Shown: positions 35,945 through 48,600 of the stretch, one piece after another
Numbering within the stretch: position 1 is the stretch's first letter
How the letters are laid out: every line of letters begins with the position of its first letter
Source: Lycorma delicatula
Lineage: Eukaryota > Arthropoda > Insecta > Hemiptera > Fulgoridae
Length of the DNA stretch: 64,000 nucleotides
Assembly: GCF_047948215.1 (NCBI RefSeq)
Contig: NC_134460.1
Span: forward strand, 127,270,324 to 127,334,323
Direction of reading: 5' to 3'
The notes under the pieces: generated by a model
Told to the model about the DNA's origin: nothing
The model's database searches: none
Seen by the model: only the letters and a program-made list of their open reading frames with translations
Program-made: the position numbers and the translations under genes

Positions 35945-37330
35945 TAATTAGAGGATGAACGCCATCCACTTCACAAGAAATATTAGAATTTCTCTGGATT
36001 CATCAGAATCATCATCATAATCATCACTGTCATTTTCACTGTCTTCATGTAAAAAAATAATAAATGATTCCATAGTGTTGTCAATAATGTGTTTTATTGC
36101 ATATATTCAGCTTCGGTTTCCTTAACTTTATCACAATACACCAATTTTTTTCATTCATGTTGGCCACTTTAGTTTCACATACCCTTTGAAAACATTTTTG
36201 ATAAAGTTGCATTATGATTTGCCATATCCTTTAACTTCTGACCAAACCATCTTAATAAAATTTAAATCTGGGTATGGAGGTAGTCAGAGTATGTCATGCC
36301 CTACCTTTTTTTGTAAATGTTCGTCAAACATGTAAACAGTAAAATTTTTCCTGTTTGCTTATACTAGTTTGTACAACTATAGTTTAAGCAGCGAGGAAGA
36401 AAATACTTCTGCAACCACTTTATCATATCTTCTTTTTTTGAACTGGAAATTGGGATGTTTTCAAAAACCTTATTGTAATAGGATGCATTATTGAAATTAC
36501 CACAGAATTATTGGGAAAGTTCATTTTAAGTAATTTTCTGCTTTCATCTGACCTCTGTAATTCCCACTTTTTAAAGTTGCTTGCCAAGTTAGTAAGGCGT
36601 TTGGTATAAAACTCATTTCTCCTCTGGCATGCACTATAATAAGTATGCAGCCTTTTGAATTAAGAATGTTCACCACACAAATGAATTAAAAACTGAATTA
36701 AGAACTTTTTGGTGAATCATTACACCACAATTTATTTGCAGTGTGAGAAGATAATATATATGACTTGTCAAGGTATACTATCAGACTACTATCAGTTTTA
36801 AATTATTTTACGATAGTCAGATACTGAATATGCTTACACTTTGTCATGTTGCTCAGTGAGAAACTTCTTGTTACATTGGATTTTCTCCATCTAAAGGCCA
36901 ATTTATTTTGTTATTTTTCTCAAACTCATCTCTTTTCCTGAATAACCAATGGCATCTTTAAGCACTAACATTATCTTTTTCACCGTCAGCTGTTGTTTAT
37001 GAATTTCAAAGAATAAGGTTTATCTTGTCTCACCACTCATTTCTTAGTCATCCAGTCCCATTGCAGGATTCTCGTTTTTATTTTATTGGAGTAAAGAAAG
37101 AGGCCTCCACCAGATTTTTAACTAATTTTTCTAGCAACTGCTTTTTCTCTTTTCTCACTCTTAGGACTTGTGATTGTGACGCTATTGTTCTTTCTTCTCA
37201 TTTTTTAATGTAAATCAGGTGTTTATCTTCCTTTTCCGACTTCGGAAACAAATTGATCACCTTCTTGTTTCATAACCTTATATACACTATTTATTATTTC
37301 CCAGGCTTGCAGTTTTAGTATTTTGTTTTT
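35945..37330 (-). pseudogene. IS630/Tc1/mariner-type transposase, long-spaced DDE, second heavily decayed copy
   Basis: Read on the minus strand from 37330, the same order of motifs as at 11317-12795 appears. They are QAWEIINSVYKVMKQE (N-terminus), LIVYLDKSYILSSHT (first Asp), IVHARGEMSFIPNALLTWQA, NNASYYNKVFENIPISSSKK (second Asp replaced by Asn), PDLNFIKMVWSEVK (final Glu replaced by Lys), and an acidic tail EDSENDSDDYDDDSDES. Many stops and frameshifts separate them. Roughly 79 codons lie between the second and third catalytic positions, far more than the 34-41 of ordinary Tc1/mariner enzymes. It is the same family as the 11-12 kb copy, clearly older and on the same strand. Confidence 0.78.
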
Positions 37331-38924
37331 TATGGTAGAGTAAGTTCATTCATAATTATAAAGCATAAAAAAACACAATTGATTATAAAATGAGACCTTC
37401 TGTCAACCAAAACTCGAATGAAAAGAAATGGAATTTGTCCCAAAGGTCTAACAGGATCAACAAATACAGGACTACCAGTTAATTGGAATTTACTCAAGCA
37501 TTCAATAACATAGGCTAATGGGTAATTATTTATTTTTACATTGGACTGGCTATTTTTGAAAACTATGAGCAAATAGCAATATCATTTCTTCACGTGATTT
37601 TAAGAAAGGTGACTCATTTCCTGAGTTTTAAATAATACTGGCTTGCCTGTGTTTATTTTTATGATAAATAAAATCATGATAACTTGTAAACTATTTTTTA
37701 TATATATGTCAGATAATTATAATGTTAGTTTACTTATCAGTTAGCATTTGTCTGTTGATGTAATTATACTTGTTGAGAATAGGCCTACATTTTTATAATA
37801 TTTAAAAATATACCATAACATTCCTTTTTGTGTCAAAATACTTAATCCTCTATACAGAATAAATAGCAGAATTAGAAAATACTTAAAAGTAATCCATAAT
37901 AACATCCATTAACATAAAATAAGTTGAATCTACATGAAAGAAATTTGCTTTTGCATGTGAAAACTAAACTGAATGTTTGCATACTTGATAACAGGCATCT
38001 TACTAGCATCAGAGTTCAAGCTTCAAGATTCATTGCGACACCTATACATGACCTACATTAACTAGAAATGGTTAGTTCTCCCCCTCTAATTACCCTTACT
38101 TTATGTAACAGTAGTATGATTTCTCTTGGCAAATTACATCAGTGCTACTTCTTCTTTTTTAACTAATTCTGTACAACTACTTCTTCTGCTGTTTATTTCT
38201 CATTAGGTTTCCACATGTTCTCTCTTAACAATTGCAACACTTTCTCTATGTTTGCTAATACAGTTTTACTTACTTAAATGCTATCACATTCACGTGCAAT
38301 AAATCCTACAGGGCATGAACAATTTTTAATAGTGTGCAGAATCATGAGTGAATTCAAACATTCATGTCAGTGTATCTCGGATCTTGCAATAGCAACAGCA
38401 CTTTATCTGGATTATAAAGGTAATAAATATTTTTACTTTATATAATAAAAATGAATTCTTTCATTATTAATGAACATTGGCACTCAAATAAAACAATTTA
38501 CTAGCATTCAAATTCACATGCTCTCATTTTATGACATAAATTCCCAAATTGTTCTAGTCAGGGCGTAACAATTCCTGGTCCCTCATAATGCACCTCAAAT
38601 TTAAAAAAGGATCAGAAGATATCATTAAAACTTAATGAAGAAAATAAATAAATAAATGAATGTTAAATGAGTTGGATAAATGTATGTAAAAGAAAAGGAT
38701 AGAACAAAGATAACAAAAATGATGACCACTTAACTCAGTATGTTACTTGAACTACATCATTCATTTTTGAAGTTTGGTGGAAATAAAAACTTTAAAATTT
38801 AAAATTATTAGTAACAGTATCTACTGAAGCACTAATTTTTTCCTTGTTGAACATTTTACTTTGAGCCAGAGTATTCTCTTCTTGCAGAACATTGAAAATG
38901 AACAACATGAAAGTGAAACACAGT
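37331..38924. other. AT-rich sequence without recognised genes
   Basis: No exon-like frame with splice signals, no repeat family recognised. Confidence 0.4.
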
Positions 38925-39085
38925 GGGTTTAAATCCTAGCAAGTATCTGGCATTTTTTTCATCTATGACTTCTTCTAACTCATCTTTCTAAATACCTCCA
39001 TGGAAAAGTGACAGCAACTTTGCCTTTCATCTGGAAGATTTTGGGTTTAAGTTCTGATCATTTTTTTCACTTTTATAAAGAAAAT
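38925..39085 (+). mobile_element. Two tandem tRNA-like SINE remnants
   Basis: A first B-box-like GGGTTTAAATCCTAGCAAG is followed about 90 bp later by an A-box-like AAGTGACAGCAAC, the core GCCTTTCATCTGG and a second B-box-like GGGTTTAAGTTCTG. Both are followed by a similar (A/T)CATTTTTTTCA stretch. This suggests a dimeric or doubly inserted SINE of the second family. Confidence 0.5.
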
Positions 39086-40689
39086 TCATTTCTAATCTAT
39101 CATAAAAAAAATAAGTGACTGAAATTGAACAACTGGATTGTTATTATGGGAAATAAACCATAAAGAAATAGGATACAAGCAAAAACTACAAAGTGGTAAG
39201 AAAAAAGTCATTGTCTTAAAATTGTAGTTCAGGTATAGATGTGAACACTAAAAAATTTAATTAATTGACAATTTCTGTCGCTCTTTCCTTTTTTAATAAT
39301 TTAATTTTTAATTATTTATTGCTCTTAGGTTTTAATAATTTTTTGAGATCCTTTTTTTTATACTTTTTAACATACTTTTGTAAATATTAGAAACACTAGA
39401 ATGACACACAACTGTTCATTGAGAATAAATCAATTGCTGCAACAATCAATTTAAAATGTTAAATTATTATTAAGAAATAGAAATAATAAAGTATGACGTG
39501 AAAGAAGAGAATGGAATGGAGATTTCATTTTTATCAGGGATATGAGTAATTTTAGATCTAATTGAGTTGACTACAATCTGGAAATTTGAATAAATTGAAA
39601 TAAATAGACAAAATATAGAATTAATGAAAAACTCATTAATTATATCAAATAATATATTTTCATGTGCTGTAATCCAAGTAATAAATCTGTTAAAGAGTAC
39701 ATCATCTGGGTTTAATAGCAATAATAATAAATGGTTCAAATTTATAATAAAGCTAGTAAATTGTATGTGCTAATACTACAAACATAACAGCTATAATACA
39801 AACAATTCATTAATTAAACAACTTAAGTAAATAAATACATTTTAAATTTTGCTAATTTTAACAGTTCACCACAACACAATCAGTCATCTCTTGTAATATT
39901 CACTCAAATCTTCAAAAACACATTTTTTATTTACACATAATATATTTTATCTTCAATAAAATATGTATATAATATATAAATTATATGGTATTCTTATATT
40001 AATATGTACATAAAAGGTAAATTACCTTGTTTTATTATCCTAAAAATGTAACAGAAACAACCACTTTATTATTAAAATGAATATTCACTATTAAAAAATA
40101 AATAATTTATCTAAGCAAAACAAAACAGATTAACAGTTTTAAACTTTTATAACTGAAAATCTATACTAAAAACCATCAAAACCATGGTATACACAGTGAC
40201 AGCCTCAGGTGTAGATAAACTAAACAGGACATTAGCGTCTCATAAAAAAAAGACCTGGCATCAGATTCCACTTCTTTCCAACTAATTCTGTTAGTCATAT
40301 GTATATACATAATATGTATAGGTATGTAATAAGTATATATGAGTAATATGTTTGTAATTGTCATTACAGACATGTGGTGCTTATTTTCTGTGTAGCTAAA
40401 GTATTAAGTAAATTTAGAAGGAAGAATCACAAAAATGGTAGAACTATTAGTATGGTTTTTGAAGATCTAAAGATCTGGTGATGCTGTTTCTAGGTATATA
40501 GGAGATATAACATACCAAATAAATTAATATATAATAGGTTTTATTGTTTTTCTGGGCAAAAAATGCTTCTGTGGTTTATTGTAATACGTAGGATATTATA
40601 AAGAAATGGTATAGGAAAGGAGGTAATAAGTATGATTAAGGCAATGCACTAGAAATATAAAAGATATGGGAAAATGAAAGTGGGATTCT
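39086..40689. other. AT-rich sequence without recognised features
   Basis: Nothing supported. Short open frames here lack splice signals and protein-like composition. Confidence 0.4.
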
Positions 40690-43600
40690 TAAAGGTTATG
40701 TTAAAACTGACTTTTGATAAGACTTGATACAAATTTCATCCTCAATCGAAATATACGTGAAACGAAGAAGGAGCAAGTTGTCATTGCCAATGACAAGGAG
40801 ATGATTAAAGTTATTTCTGACTCCCTCGAGGTTGGCAAAACCGATATGAAAGTTGCTCCTAAAAGGAAGAGGAGTCCTGAGGTCATCGTGTATGATATTG
40901 ATCGACATGTATCTGGGGAGGAATTAATGACTCTCATATGGGAGTAGAATACTCAGATGGCTAAGCAGCCTTCAAGGCTGATTGTTGACTGTTATTCAAA
41001 ATGAGTGTTACCATGGTGTCTTCGAAGTGAGTCCTGAATTATTTAAAGGCTTTGTGTCTGAGGACAGGTTGTTTATTAACTTCTCTTCATGTAAGGTCAA
41101 AGATTATGTAGATGTTCAACGCTGTTTCAAGTACTGCCAGTCTATGAACAGTAAGGATTTTGTTATCAGAGGGCTGTCATAATGTATTTTAATTCAATAT
41201 CGTTAGATGGTTAAAATAGGGTAATTAAATGCTCAGGGTACTTATGTTGTACAGATTGAACATGGTGAGATCGCCATACATAGGGGATTGGATATTGTCT
41301 TGTTGCAGAATCTGTTTGTTGTGTCTGGTGAACTGCCAGGTTTTTCTCATTGAAAAAGATTTTATTTTGGTTCTGACAACATGTTTACTGTACTGTACAG
41401 AAGAGAATTTGACTGTGTCTTCACTTGACAGCTCTCTAACAATCATGTTGTTGTCTGTGTTCAGAACTTTCAACTGTATGACTCTCAATATTTTCACAAA
41501 CTTCGGACAGTGAAGAGGGATTCCTGGCTTTCCTTTATGCATGAATAGGGGAACAAGGATCACTGGGGGCTATAGAGTCTTGAGACACAAACAATGAAAG
41601 GACGTTCTTTTGTCTGTTCTCTCGAATCGGCTTGGTGTAATTTCAGACATAACTGAAATTTTGCACAGACTAGTTGATGATTTACTGCCTGTTGATGCTG
41701 AAGTAGGTGAGACCACATGTTAAACTCACTTTTACCTTCTACAGGGTAGGTAGTTCAATTTCTTTGTTTAGTTAGGTATTTACAGTCTTCCTTGACCTGG
41801 TGAGATGTGTTTTGTTTTGCGTTCATTAAATAGTACACCGATGGGAATGTCACTCATGGCATTCGCATTGGTGGCATCCTGGCACCATATTTCAGTCATA
41901 TTAAAGCCATATTTTCATTCATCTGGAATATGTCAAAAGCCAAGGTTTTGAAGATGACCTCCGGTAAAGCTCATAAGGGCTTGGAACAGATGGAGTGGCA
42001 GAGGGTGTCTTCCCTACAGGGTCAGGATGATATCATCAGTGAGTGACATTTTAGGTTACTCAATTTTGTGAGGGTGTAATCTCCTTGGAGATTACTGAGG
42101 CTGAGGTGTGTCAAGTTATCTGTAGTCTAGGGAGACGTAAGGCTCCTGGCTTTGATGGGATAATGGCAGAGCTCCTTGTTCACTTGGCAGGGATAAGAGT
42201 GGGAATTATCACACAGTTTTTAATAAATTCTTGTCTGGAAGATACTTCCTGGTGTGTTGGAAGAAAGGGATTGCAAATTATTGTTTAAAGATAGCAACAA
42301 GGATCCTGCTGTTAGTTCGTCATATAGGCCTTTGATGTTACTGCCAGTTATTGGTAAGGTGCTCGAAAATGTTCTGTACCTTTGTAAAAACAAGAGGTTG
42401 ACCTCAGGCAGTTTACTAATGGAAATCAGTATGGGTTTTGTCCCGTAAAGGGTACTGAGGGTGCCATATTTCGTGTGATGATTGTGGTAACCTCCAGTCA
42501 GATGCAATATGTTCTGGGAATTTTCCTGGCCATTTCTGGGGCATTTAACAACCTACAGTGGCCTTCTACTATATACAAATTATAGAAGAGAGATTGTACT
42601 GTGGGTGAGTTGCAGGTTATGCCAAATTACTTCAGTCATTTGGATGTACTGCTCCGCGAGGGCAGCCATGAAGTGGGGAAAACACTGTCCAAGGATTGCC
42701 CGCAGGGCAGTGTGTTGGGTCCCTTATTGTGGTTGTTGGAGTTTGATTCACTTCTGCGGCTGAAGTTGCCCAGTGGGTGTCGCATCATGGGTCATGCTGA
42801 CGATGGGCTCCTGCTAGTCAAAGGAGGTTTGCGGCGGAGGGTTGAATTCCGAGCTACTCAAGCATGTAGAATGCTTGAGCTGTAGGATCATCAACATAAG
42901 ATGACGTTTAGCCCGGAGAAGACCACAATGATGCTCCTCAAAGGCTGTTTGGCCGTGAGGCGATGGTCCATTTATCAATGTCAGACCAATGTATTTGATA
43001 TGTTCAGGTTCAAAAGTACCTCAAGGTGTTTCTTGATGAGAGACTGCAGTTTGAGAAGCACCTTCAATACGTCATGGGGAAGGCCTGTAATACCTTCTTT
43101 GGAATTCGACATGTGATCAATTCTGATTGGGGGTCTTAATTCTAAGACTGTGTATATCTTGTATAAGAGCGTCTAGGCACTTATGCTACATGCGGTACCT
43201 GTTTGGGTAGATAGGCTAAAATTGAAAAGCTATCAGGGTATTTTGTTATGGGCTCAACGCCTTATACTGTTGCTGATGGTAACAGATGGTTACCGTACAA
43301 TTTCATGGGAGGTGATATTGGTGATCAGGCATGAAACTGATGCACTTGATTGTGTCTGAGAGGCAACAGCGTTATGTTGCTAAGAAGTCAGGTGAATTGA
43401 CTTCAGAGGAAATAAAGGTGATAGAACAACGTGGTGTCGCTCTGTGGGAGGCCAGATGGGATGAGACAGAGTGTGGGCATTACACGCATGGTCTTTTTTC
43501 TAATGTTGTTGATTTGCAGAACGCTTCTTGGGTACAACCGAGCAAGTATGTGACGCAATTTCTTTCAGGGCATGGCACATTTTGTGACAGACAACAGAAA

Positions 43601-44108
43601 GCCTGGCAGATTCTGGTATGTGTCCGTAATGTGGATTGTTGGATGATGCTTATCATGTGATGTACGAATAAGCTAGGTATGACTTAATGCTCACAAAGAC
43701 CATTTGTCGGCTTGATATTATCGGGTCAACATTTGATCTCCACGTTAATTGGAAAAGCCAGGCCGAATGGGTGATCGCAGAAAGTTGTTTGCATATTTGG
43801 TGAAAGAAAGGGTCGCTGAAGGGTTGTGATGTTCTCTTGGATTTTCCTTCTTTGTGTTTATGTTTGGTTTTATTGCTATTTTGTTGCTGTTTTTGTTTCT
43901 GTTTGCTTATAGATTTTTTTTCATTGGTGGTTATGTTACATTATTTATTGTTACTGTTATATTTTGTTAGCATTTTATGATTCGTTGTGTGTTGAACTCA
44001 TTTTCTTTTTCAGTTATTGATATCACTATTTTCAGATACTGTGTTTCTATGTTTAATCAAGTGTGATATCAATAAAAGGAAGAAGTTGTAATTACAATAG
44101 AAAAAAAA
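40690..44108 (+). mobile_element. R1-clade LINE, nearly 3.4 kb, decayed
   Basis: ORF1 remains are at 40714-40947 (SPEVIVYDIDRHVSGEEL) and 40982-41182 (VFEVSPELFKGFVSEDRLFI, then a degenerate CCHC knuckle at RCFKYCQ). ORF2 follows in broken frames. An endonuclease start lies near 41260 (HRGLDIVLLQ). The RT part has EAEVCQVICSLGRRKAPGFDG at 42091, CPQGSVLGPLLW at 42697, and an active site HADD (normally YADD) at 42793-42804. The thumb (SPEKTTMMLLKG) and connection regions follow. Last comes a zinc-type C-terminus near 43610-43665 (CP-C...DDAYHVMYE). A 3' UTR of about 400 bp ends with AATAAAAGG and an A-tail at 44100. Many stops and frameshifts are present. The element is GC-richer than its surroundings. 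The R1 clade is assigned from these motifs; its 5' part is missing, and a target duplication was not resolved. Confidence 0.85.
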
Positions 44109-45239
44109 ATAGGGAGCCATTATGAAAATTGTAAAAGGTGAATCTTGCATATTGTTGCAGCTGATTTCAAATAAAATTCGTAATTAGAAATCTTTTTATT
44201 AATATAAATTGGAAAATGTTTAAAATAATTTAAAAGAAAAAACTTTGTTAACAATAAATTGAATGCATTTGTTTTCTAATTTATTTCAGTAATTTTTTAG
44301 CACAACTCTTTATTTACATTATAGTAACAAGTTATTTAAATATTACATTATTAGCAATATTGAAGGATATGTTTTCTTCAATATGAAACATTTAAAAAAA
44401 ATTATACTGTAGTTTAAATTACTGAACAATAAAGACATGTAATAATTTTAAAATGTAAAAGTGTTTTTCTCATATCTTGAATGAATGTGACCCACATTAT
44501 TTTGGTTACTGTAAGCAAAGATTTGCTGTAAAGGTAATTATGAAAAATTAAGTTTTGGCTTAGTCTTTTTGTAGAAAGCCTCAAAATTATCTACATAGTA
44601 TATTCAGTCTAATTAGTAAAATCAGAATTAACAACAAGGAAATAAATTCAAAGAAGAATATTATTACTACTATATTTTTAAAATTTTGTGCATTCAAGAT
44701 TGGCTGATTGTATCTGAGTGTAGTAATATTTGTACTTTTTGTTGACATCTCAGTTGATTTTGATAACAGATAAGGTGTTTTTCTATTAGTACCACTTTTC
44801 ATTTACTTACTTTACTTTTTTCTTGTTGAAATACAATTAATTTGGCAATTTTTTATTTATAAGACATACATGTATATAAGATACATGTATTTCCAATACA
44901 TGTATGTATTGGACACAACACACAAGTTATTTTTGACCTGTTTGTTCCTACTTGTATGACATACTTTTATACTTGCACGACATGATTAATTTTACTCATA
45001 AGAATTTGCTAATTACAGTAAATATGAAATATTTACACAGAAGAGAATCAGAAAATATGGACATACAATTATGTAAAACTTTAGCTTATTATATTCTCAA
45101 GTTTATAAAACATGAAAAATCTTTGTATTATTTTTTGGAATAAGCAAAGAACAATACACTTTGATCTTGAAGGATAGCAATTTTGAATTATCTTAAAAAG
45201 AAATATTCATTAATACTATTGATCTTCTCTTTCTTGTAG
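44109..45239. other. AT-rich sequence without recognised genes
   Basis: No supported feature before the candidate exon at 45240. Confidence 0.4.
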
Positions 45240-45327
45240 CACTGTTCATCCAGCATTTGCCATCTGTCCAGATCTTGCTAATCATTTTCTGACAACCATG
45301 TTTGTGGGACAAGCTTACATATTTTGA
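45240..45327 (+). CDS. Candidate terminal coding exon, unidentified
   Basis: A strong acceptor (GATCTTCTCTTTCTTGTAG, 45221-45239) is followed by a frame, after one leading base, of 28 codons reading TVHPAFAICPDLANHFLTTM and on to a TGA at 45325-45327. The composition is more protein-like and less AT-rich than the flanks. No polyadenylation signal close by, no upstream exon, and no recognised family support it, so it could be chance or transposon debris. No link with the terminal exon at 57424 can be shown. Confidence 0.28.
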
Positions 45328-45566
45328 GATACATATGGATGTAGAAAATGTCTTGTATAATTGATCTTAGGATATTTTAAGCCATCTTTTTATTATGCAT
45401 TTTCCAAACTTTCTTAATACCACAATACCACTTATTAAAGTTTAACAACTCCGTCAGACCATGTGTACATCAATTCACTCTCCTGTTGTATGTTTTATAA
45501 TCACTAACTAGCTTTCGGTTTGTATGAAAACAACTTACATTATCCAATGTATACGTTATAATATAT

Positions 45567-45649
45567 ATTGATATAGTATTATTTATTGATATGTATTGAT
45601 ATAGTATTAATTGATATAGTATTGTAGTATAGTTTTATTGATATAGTAC
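45567..45649. repeat. Short imperfect tandem repeat
   Basis: About five imperfect copies of an ATTGATATAGTATT unit. Confidence 0.75.
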
Positions 45650-48600
45650 AAACAGTGATTGCAATCAACATTATCAGAAGGTTTTCAGATATATACTGAC
45701 AAGAACTTACTAAAAACTAGTTTTACTCTTTTTTAGGCAGACTGTACATTGCTTAAGAGTGAACATATTGTAAAGATACATATCAAATTTTAAGGTTTTG
45801 TGTTTCATAAAGGGAAAAATGAAAAATATAAAAAGAATAATTCTAATCAGTATAACAGAAAACAAATGAAACAAAATGTAATAAAATTTTTAAATCTTGA
45901 AAACGAAAGATGTAATCATTATAGTAAAATGTGCCCAAATCCATCATGGATATCGATGTTTTGATTTAAACTTCTTTTTCAGTTCTTCTTTATGAAATAT
46001 ATATATATATATATATATTCTAACTTAGTTCAGCTGCATGATTTAGTTTACAATATAAATATGCTGTAATTTAATTTTACATTACTTCATATAGTGTTTA
46101 CATAACATTATAGAATATGATATCCTTGATGAAATAATATGAAACCTAGACTGTGCATAAAAAAGGCTGCCACTGTGTATAAAGACTAATTACATTATCT
46201 TCTGCATCATCTACTTATTTAACTACCCTGGAAACTACAGGCTGATAATCAATGAAAAAAACATGATTGAAAAAATATAAATTTTCATTTGCTGAAAATC
46301 CTTTTTACCATAGATCATTGGTTACAGAAATGGGACAGACAGTCATATGACTGCCATATTAAGCAACATGGATAGAAAGGAATTTTAAAACAAATCTGAT
46401 ACATATTCTGCACAGAAGTAATAGAATATAAGTGATTGTGATGAATTTGTATTAAGTAACATTTTATAGAATGTCTTACCAATCGTTGTTAGTTGATCTG
46501 TAAAATATTTATTATCTGCTTTATTATTATCTATGCAGTTCATAAAAAAGCACTATTTATATCAGACAATGACTGAGCTGGCAATTTAAAAATTTACAAG
46601 AAATAATTAAAAATTTTAAAACTTACTCTAAAGATTTTACAACTTATTATACTAGGTTTAACAACTTAATTAAACAAAATTACAAAGAACAAACAAATTG
46701 AACAAACAGCAAAACATTTATGCAAGAAAGAATTAAGATAAAATATTCTTTATGTTCACATAACACTGTTTTTAATGAACTATTGAATAAATAAATTTTC
46801 AGTTTTATCAGTACAAGCCAAATAATATATATATATAAAACACAATAAATTAAATATGTTAAAAAATATATTTTTCTTTATTTGAAACTGTTCATGCTGT
46901 TTTCAGCAGAAATTACTGGCAGTAAAGCACTGTAGTATGCCATTAAGAATTTAAAAAGTCAAAATCAGCATCAAACATTCAATAGGTAAATTATATCAGA
47001 ACAACACTTCTGTTTTAATACCGTAAAGGCAAAATATTACTCACTCTCTAGCAGAAATATTTCAAAACAGTTACAATTTAGTTGAAAAAGGTACTGACAA
47101 ATATGAAACTGTGCGCTCTCAGTTATTTTTTTACAATATATTCTGTTTTGTCAACATTATTTACCTATATATGCTTAGTCCTGCAGTTTTAGGATTGTAA
47201 AATAATTTCTGTAATTACATATTTACAAATTCTTTTCAGATTCTTTTTAAAAACTCATTTCTAACAATATTTCATTGACACAAATTTAGCTTTATCAACT
47301 TGTAAGAGAAAACATTAAAAAAATAATTCTTTAAATTCAATCTAGTAAAATACTTTAAAAATGAACAATATTTATAAACATCCTTCCAAATATTAAAAAA
47401 TATGTTATACATTCTCTACAACACACTGTATATTTAAAATATTCACATAGATCATTTTAATCAAATTTAAAATAACATGAATTTTTAAACACTAATCACA
47501 TGTAATAACTAGTTTAAAAATAAATTTAGTTCTAATTACATTACATTACCTTTTTAAACTCAATGCATTAGCTTGAATTAAGTTGCTAATTAAAAAATAA
47601 AAATTAGTGTTCCAGTTTGTGAAATAAACAAATTTTTTTTATAAATATATTTAACATTACTACAACTTTAAAATGGAATTGAAAATTTGGCTAAATGGCT
47701 AATATAACAGCAATCACATAACTGCAAATTAAATTTTTTTTAACAGGCTTAGAATCTTAATATTTTCTAAGAGCAAAAAGATGCTTTTATGTTTCTTCAA
47801 GCATGCAAATTAGGTAAAAACTTTATTAATAAGGTTCTTAAAACCTCTTACCTCTTACTTTTAATATTTTTTTTATTGGCAGCTAAAAAAGAAAAAAATA
47901 ATAAAAGCATATACAATTCTTTTTCAATGATTAATAATTAAATTGCATTTTTAAAGTAGATTTCAAGCAATGCATTTGCTATATTTTTATAAAATAATGC
48001 TTGTGAAGGATGGATGTTAACATATTTGTGAATAATAAAAAAAATATTTAGTTTAAGTTGATTTGCTGTCACATATGCTAATTATAATTATAAAATAAAT
48101 TATCTTTAAAATTGTGAAGCCAATGAGAAATTTAAGCAGATATAAACAAAGTTGGAACATGTTTTAAATTTTTCATTATTATATTTTGTTTTTAAATTAA
48201 TTTTTCATTACATTAACCTTTTATGAGCAATTTACAGTTATTACTGTAAGGTTGGAATTACTCACATTACATTACCCACATCACATAAATATCTGCAATT
48301 ATATGCTGTAATCAATATGATAAAGTTTACTTTCTGTAATCACAATAGAGGTCAGATAAATTATTTACATTGCACTTTCATTTAAATTTTATGTGAAAGG
48401 TTTCTAAGATTTATATATTATTTATTATTCTTTGTATTCCTTAACTATATGTAAACTACTATATTGGAATAGCATGGAAACACCATTTGCAATTAAAAGT
48501 TGTAGAAAATTATTCAGTCATAATATATGCAGATGAGGAAAGCAGTGTTGTTTCACAGTATAATATGGTCAGCAGTGTAAGGAAAATTTTAATTCCTTAA

